From Rubrivirga sp046845755 (GTDB lineage: Bacteria > Bacteroidota > Rhodothermia > Rhodothermales > Rubricoccaceae), in assembly GCF_046845755.1 (NCBI RefSeq), contig NZ_CP177357.1, positions 62,001-126,000 of the forward strand: a stretch of DNA of 64,000 nt. The letters are read 5' to 3'. Every line of letters begins with the position of its first letter. The stretch's first letter is position 1. Under the pieces are notes generated by a model. The model saw only the letters and a list, made by a program, of their open reading frames with translations, was not told the DNA's origin and searched no databases. Below are positions 60,192-64,000 of this stretch, in pieces. Made by a program: the position numbers and the translations under genes.

Positions 60192-60998
60192 TCACATGTC
60201 CCGGGCGCCACCGCGCGAGCGGGCGAGATACGTGTCCATCTGGTCGGCCACGCCCCGCACGCGGTCGGGGTACGACGCGTCGGTGTGGACCCGGACGTAG
60301 GCGTCGACGAGCCCCTCGGCCTCGGCCCGGACCTCGGGCGCCAGGCGCATCCGGCCGGCCGTGGCGAGGTCGGTCTTGGCCAGGATCGCGAACGTCCGCA
60401 GCGCCGCCCGGCTGGCGTCGACGCCGTCGCCCGACGACGAGAGGCCGTAGGCCGTCGCTTCGGCGCCCGCCGCGAGAATGGCCCCGCTCCGCAGCAGCAG
60501 CCGCCCGCCGTCGTCGCCGAGCGCCTCGACGTCGGCGCGCTGGATGTCGGGCGCGAAGCCGAGCATCGAGGCCAGCCGGAGTTGGAACCACGGGACGGCG
60601 TTCGCCGCGTTCGCCTCGGCCTCGTCGATGTGCTCCAGCGTGCGGACGACGTGGTCGAGGATCAGCGGGTGGGCCTCGCCCTCCTCGACGAGCGACCGCG
60701 TGACCTCGACGACGCGCAGACCCAGGGTGACCTTGTGGATGTCGGTCGTGAGCCGCTTGAACCGGACGACGTGGGCGGCCTCCTTGAGCGTCTGCAGGCC
60801 GCGCTGCGGGCGGTGGTAGTAGACCGCCTGGAGGTACGACATCGGCTGCAGCGTCGACCCGAACGTGCTGGTTGGCCGCCGCGCGCCGCGCGCCATCACG
60901 CCGATCACGCCGTGCGGCCGCGTGAGCAGCCGGACGATCTTGCTGGTCTCCCCGTAGTCGAAGGCGTGGAGGACGACGGCGTCGGTGCGGACGATCAT
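60192..60998 (-). CDS. recO: DNA repair protein RecO
   Basis: A 268-residue recombination mediator that helps load RecA on SSB-coated DNA with RecR/RecF. It has the RecO OB-fold (MIVRTDAVVLHAFDYGETSKIVRLLTRPHGVIGVMARGARRPTSTFGSTLQPMSYLQAVYY, given from its start) followed by a helical domain. The C-terminal zinc cysteines of many RecO proteins are absent. ATG at 60998 starts the first strand. Divergent from the saccharopine-dehydrogenase-like gene. With recBCD at the other end it gives the window both main recombination mediators. Confidence 0.9.
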   Translation of the reverse strand: MIVRTDAVVLHAFDYGETSKIVRLLTRPHGVIGVMARGARRPTSTFGSTLQPMSYLQAVYYHRPQRGLQTLKEAAHVVRFKRLTTDIHKVTLGLRVVEVTRSLVEEGEAHPLILDHVVRTLEHIDEAEANAANAVPWFQLRLASMLGFAPDIQRADVEALGDDGGRLLLRSGAILAAGAEATAYGLSSSGDGVDASRAALRTFAILAKTDLATAGRMRLAPEVRAEAEGLVDAYVRVHTDASYPDRVRGVADQMDTYLARSRGGARDM

Positions 60999-61053
60999 AG
61001 GGGGCCGCCGGGGCGGTGGGGAGGCGGGCGCGCCCGGGTCGAACGCGCCGGGC

Positions 61054-61147
61054 CAAGGTCGGGCTCCGCAGCGCCAGCGATGCGTCACCGGGCCGCCGTC
61101 TCGAGGGGCGGATCGGGGCCCGTCGGTCGCCGGCGCCTGATACCTTG
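61054..61147. promoter_or_regulatory. Divergent -7-like elements for recO and the dehydrogenase gene
   Basis: GACCTTG lies on the minus strand at 61060-61054, 55 nt before recO. TACCTTG lies on the plus strand at 61141-61147, 20 nt before the dehydrogenase ATG. Confidence 0.45.
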
Positions 61148-61167
61148 GGGCGTCCCCCACGCACGCC

Positions 61168-62295
61168 ATGAAGATCACCGTTCTCGGAGCCGGCGCCATC
61201 GGCACGGCCGTCGCCGTCGACCTCGCCCGCGACGAGGCCGTCGCGCGCGTCCAGGTGTGCGAGGCCCAGCCGGCGACGCTGCGCGCGTTCCGCGCCGCGC
61301 ACGCCGCGCCGCGGCTGCGGACGTACGAGGGCGACGCCCGCGACGCCTCCGGGCTGGAGCCGATCCTATCCGGGAGCGCCGTCGTGGTGTCGTGCGTGGG
61401 CCCCGAGCACAGCGAGCGGCTGGCGCGGCTGGCGCTCGACCTGGGCGCGCACTTCGTGGACCTGGGCGGGCCGCTCCCGGGCCTCGCCGAGCACGCCGAT
61501 CGCCGCCAGCGCTGGGTGATGACCGGGGCCGGGCTGGCGCCCGGGCTCGTCGGCGTGCTGACGATGCGGGGCGTCGAGGCCATGGACCGCACCACGGCCA
61601 TCCGCATCCGCGTCGGCGACGTCCCGATCACGCCGCCCGAACCGTTCCGGCACCGGCTGGCGCACTCGGCCGAGCGCCTGATCGACGACTACACCGAGCC
61701 GGCGCCCGTCCTGCGCGGCGGCCAGATCGAGACGCGCGAGCCGCTGACCGGGCTGGAGACCATCGAGGTCGACGGGTTCGGCGAGATGGAGGCGTTCTAC
61801 ACCTCGGCCGGGCTGGGCGCGCTCGTCGAGGCGCTGGAGGGGACCGTCGACGCGCTCGACGTCAAGACGCTCCGTTACCCCGGCCACGCCGAGCGCATGC
61901 GGTTCGTCCTCGACCTCGGGCTGGCCGAGCGGACCTCGCTCGACGTCCGCACCCACCTCACCTACCGCGACGTGCTCGTGCGCCGCCTGCGCCAGCGCCT
62001 GGGCGGGGCCTACGACGACGCCGTCCTCCTGCGCATCGAGGTCGACGGCGAGCGCGACGGCGAGGCCGGGACGCTGGTCTACGAGATGGTCGACCGGTGC
62101 GACGCCTCGGGCGGGCTCTCGGCCATGCAGCGGTGCACGGGCTTCCCAGCGGCGGCGGCGGCGATTCTGCTGGCGGACCGGGTGCTGCCCGGCGGTGGGT
62201 CGGCCTCGGCCCACAGCGCGCTCCCCGCGGGGCCGCTCCTGGAGCGCCTGGCCGAACGCGGGATCGTCGTCCAGGAAAACTGGCGGGCCGCCTAA
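61168..62295 (+). CDS. Saccharopine dehydrogenase-like NAD(P)-binding protein
   Basis: A 375-residue dehydrogenase with a Rossmann fold (MKITVLGAGAIGTAVAVDLARD), GDARDASGLEPILSGSAVVVSCVGP, HFVDLGGPLPGLAEH and GAGLAPGLVGVLTMRGVEAMD, followed by the lysine-pathway C-terminal domain (EPLTGLETIEVDGFGEMEAFYTSAG). The substrate could be saccharopine or a carboxynorspermidine-like compound; the sequence alone does not tell. The stop overlaps the next converging gene (CTAA). Confidence 0.88.
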   Translation: MKITVLGAGAIGTAVAVDLARDEAVARVQVCEAQPATLRAFRAAHAAPRLRTYEGDARDASGLEPILSGSAVVVSCVGPEHSERLARLALDLGAHFVDLGGPLPGLAEHADRRQRWVMTGAGLAPGLVGVLTMRGVEAMDRTTAIRIRVGDVPITPPEPFRHRLAHSAERLIDDYTEPAPVLRGGQIETREPLTGLETIEVDGFGEMEAFYTSAGLGALVEALEGTVDALDVKTLRYPGHAERMRFVLDLGLAERTSLDVRTHLTYRDVLVRRLRQRLGGAYDDAVLLRIEVDGERDGEAGTLVYEMVDRCDASGGLSAMQRCTGFPAAAAAILLADRVLPGGGSASAHSALPAGPLLERLAERGIVVQENWRAA

Positions 62296-62753
62296 CCGTC
62301 AGAGGCGGGTGCCAGCCGGACCGTAACCTCGCGCGAGCGGCGGTCGCGGACGACCGTCCCCACGAACGCGCCGACCAGCCCGGCGCCCAGCGTCAGCACG
62401 AGGCCCTGGGACGGGTCCTGGTCGCCGACCGTGGCCACGCCCAGCCCGACGCCCACGGCCGCGCCGCCGAGCGTGGCCCACGCGTCGAGATCGCGGGCGG
62501 GGCCGGGGAACGTCACCGCCTCGATGTCGACCGTCGCGACCGCGAGGAGCACGCCGTCGGGGGCGAGCCACGAGGCCGAGTCGGGCGCCACGACGAGCGC
62601 CCGGGCCGGGTAGGCCTCGCCGCCGACGAGCCGGACGACGGCGTCTCGCGTGTCCGCGAGCGCGTTGATGGACGTGATCGGGTCGTCGGCCAGCAGCGAC
62701 GGCCCGACGCAGCCCACCAGCAGGAGGGCCGGGGTGAGAGCGCGTCGGTGCAC
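62292..62753 (-). CDS. Hypothetical lipoprotein-like protein
   Basis: A 153-residue protein starting VHRRALTPALLLVGC (possible lipobox), followed by ITSINALADTRDAVVRLVGGEAYPARALVVAPDSASWLAPD, and two hydrophobic Gly-rich helices (LGGAAVGVGLGVATVG; LTLGAGLVGAFVGTVV) that could insert in a membrane. Not recognised. GTG at 62753 is preferred for the signal. Confidence 0.65.
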   Translation of the reverse strand: MHRRALTPALLLVGCVGPSLLADDPITSINALADTRDAVVRLVGGEAYPARALVVAPDSASWLAPDGVLLAVATVDIEAVTFPGPARDLDAWATLGGAAVGVGLGVATVGDQDPSQGLVLTLGAGLVGAFVGTVVRDRRSREVTVRLAPASDG

Positions 62754-62754
62754 G

Positions 62755-63075
62755 CTAGCGCGGCGCGATCCGCCGGATCCGGACGGGACGCCCGAACGGG
62801 ACGTTCCTGTCCACCTGCTCGTCGAGCAGGTCGACCTCGGCGCGCACGGCCAGGCCGGAGACCTTGTACGCGCGCGGCACATTGGTCGGCCCGTAGAGAC
62901 GGCCACCCTCCTCCAGAATCACCCAGCCGGGCTCTTCGGTCTCGATGAGTTCCATCGTCCCGATGAGCGTCGCATCGGCCTCGCCAGCAACGAGCTCGAC
63001 GGCCTCGGGCGGACCCACGGAAGAGTCGCACCCTGCGACGAGAAGGAGGACGGCGAGGAGACTCAGGCGACGCAT
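62755..63075 (-). CDS. Small lipoprotein, paralog A
   Basis: A 106-residue lipoprotein (MRRLSLLAVLLLVAGC). The mature part is beta-rich: VELVAGEADATLIGTMELIETEEPGWVILEEGGRLYGPTNVPRAYKVSGLAVRAEVDLLDE, ending VRIRRIAPR (read in blocks; key parts GGRLYGPTNVP and VRIRRIAPR). It is a tandem paralog of the next gene. The pattern recalls small YfiR/OB-like domains without certainty. Confidence 0.75.
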   Translation of the reverse strand: MRRLSLLAVLLLVAGCDSSVGPPEAVELVAGEADATLIGTMELIETEEPGWVILEEGGRLYGPTNVPRAYKVSGLAVRAEVDLLDEQVDRNVPFGRPVRIRRIAPR

Positions 63076-63119
63076 GGCGAACGGGATGGGCACGGCCCAG
63101 GGACGGGCGAGGCGCACGG

Positions 63120-63437
63120 CTAGCGCGGCGCGATCCGTCGGATCCGGACGATGGGGCCGACCTGCAGAACGCTCGCGTAGTCCTCCAGCACGTCGACCTC
63201 GGCGCGGACCGCCAGCCCCTCGACGCGGTAGGCGTCGGGCAGATTCGTCGGCTCGTAGAGCTGGCCGCCAGTGTCGCGGAGCACCCAGGCGCCGCCCTCG
63301 ATCTCGACGTACGTCACCGACGCGTCGAGCGTGGTCTCGGCGTCGCCGTCGATCAGGACGGCCGCGTCGGGCGGCGTCCGGGTCGAGTCGCAGGCGGCGA
63401 GGGCGAGGAGCAGGGCGAAACAGGTGGCGGCACGCAT
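63120..63437 (-). CDS. Small lipoprotein, paralog B
   Basis: A 105-residue lipoprotein (FALLLALAAC lipobox) aligned to its neighbour along its whole length: AWVLRDTGGQLYEPTNLPDAYRVEGLAVRAEVDVLED and the identical C-terminus VRIRRIAPR (key parts GGQLYEPTNLP and VRIRRIAPR). The pair arose by tandem duplication. Function unknown. Confidence 0.75.
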   Translation of the reverse strand: MRAATCFALLLALAACDSTRTPPDAAVLIDGDAETTLDASVTYVEIEGGAWVLRDTGGQLYEPTNLPDAYRVEGLAVRAEVDVLEDYASVLQVGPIVRIRRIAPR

Positions 63438-63533
63438 AGCACGAGGGGATGGGCAGCCGGACAGTAGCACACGGCGCCCGCCGGCGGCCGGCGAGGTGGG
63501 CGAACGGTCGCCGCCCGAGCCGGAGCGGTCGCC

Positions 63534-64000
63534 CTAGCGCATCGATCCGTAGGCCCGGAGCACGGACCCGCTGTGGACGCTGCCGGCCGAGCCGCACAGC
63601 GTCACGCACAGCGCGGCCACCTCGTCGACGCTGACGCCGCGCGCACCCTCGGGCTCGTCGCCGAACAGGATCATGGACGGGGCCACGGCTGCCGCCGAGA
63701 GGTCGCGGTCGCGGTACTCGGCGGCCACGGCCTCGACGAGGCGCACGACGCCGGCCTTCGAGGCCGAGTATGCCGCCTGCTGGGCCACGCCCTTGTCGGC
63801 GCCCTGCCCCGAGGCCATCGCCACGAGCCGCCCGCCGCGCTCGGCCGCCAGCATCCGCCGGACCGCCGCGCGGAAGACGACGAACGTGCTCGTCAGGTTG
63901 ACGTCGAGGACGGTCTGCCACTCGTCGAGCGTCGTCTCGGCAAAGGGCGCCCCGGCCCACATCCCGACCGTGTGGACGACGCCGCGGATGTCGCCGAGCG
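63534..64000 (-). CDS. Short-chain dehydrogenase/reductase, 3' end (partial)
   Basis: This is the C-terminal part of an SDR oxidoreductase; the N-terminal cofactor motif lies beyond the window. It shows the substrate loop LDVNLTSTFVVFRAAV, RLVAMASGQGADKGVAQQAAYSASKAGVVRLVEAVA with the catalytic Tyr and Lys (YSASK), and a C-terminus ALCVTLCGSAGSVHSGSVLRAYG. The catalytic Ser is at MASGQG. Substrate unknown. The frame is open to the end (GDIRGVVHTVGMWAG). Confidence 0.9.
   Translation of the reverse strand, partial: LGDIRGVVHTVGMWAGAPFAETTLDEWQTVLDVNLTSTFVVFRAAVRRMLAAERGGRLVAMASGQGADKGVAQQAAYSASKAGVVRLVEAVAAEYRDRDLSAAAVAPSMILFGDEPEGARGVSVDEVAALCVTLCGSAGSVHSGSVLRAYGSMR

Overview
The window is very GC-rich, densely coding chromosomal DNA. 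It most likely comes from a marine Rhodothermota (Bacteroidota sensu lato) bacterium of the Rubrivirga/Rubricoccus kind. This is inferred from T9SS-like C-terminal sorting domains on secreted proteases, Bacteroidota-style TAnnTTTG -7 promoter elements with very short or absent leaders, and a mono-heme CcoP. No rRNA, CRISPR array, prophage or intact insertion sequence was seen.

Layout. 1-6.4 kb: the 3' end of recB (interrupted in frame by a palindromic repeat) and recD, tRNA-Gln, plsC, a phosphodiesterase and a PP2C-type phosphatase. 6.5-15.1 kb: a two-component system whose kinase carries a FixL-type heme-PAS domain, then four universal stress proteins and two Acg-type nitroreductases. 15.2-19.7 kb: a sulfur operon (two YeeE/YedE halves, persulfide dioxygenase-rhodanese, DUF2892, TauE/SafE, rhodanese) divergent from an ArsR regulator with an operator between them. 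20-31.4 kb: the cbb3 oxidase operon ccoNOQP, an amine oxidase, the maturation genes ccoG and ccoH-I-S, an Fn3-like membrane protein and a SafE-type protein. 31.6-33.5 kb: amidohydrolase lipoprotein and tRNA-Ala. 33.7-47.2 kb: three tandem ~1,430-residue secreted M36 metallopeptidases. 47.4-64 kb: a frameshifted RCC1-repeat pseudogene, aconitase, GNAT, an AI-2E-type permease, a DNA-repair radical SAM pair, gluQ, small Cys-rich proteins, a LexA-like regulator, recO, a saccharopine-dehydrogenase-like enzyme, small lipoproteins and the 3' end of an SDR gene.

How it may work together. The main observation is a candidate low-oxygen/dormancy regulon. Five promoters (ccoN, ccoG, ccoH-I-S, the nitroreductase operon and a UspA gene) share a 19-bp dyad, TGTRGGG-N5-CCCYGCR, placed 68-69 nt upstream of the -7-like heptamer. 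The genes downstream (cbb3 oxidase, its maturation factors, UspA, Acg nitroreductases) resemble ANR/FNR and mycobacterial DosR regulons. The FixL-like kinase and NarL/FixJ-type regulator encoded next to them are the obvious candidate sensor pair. That link is inferred and not shown by the sequence.
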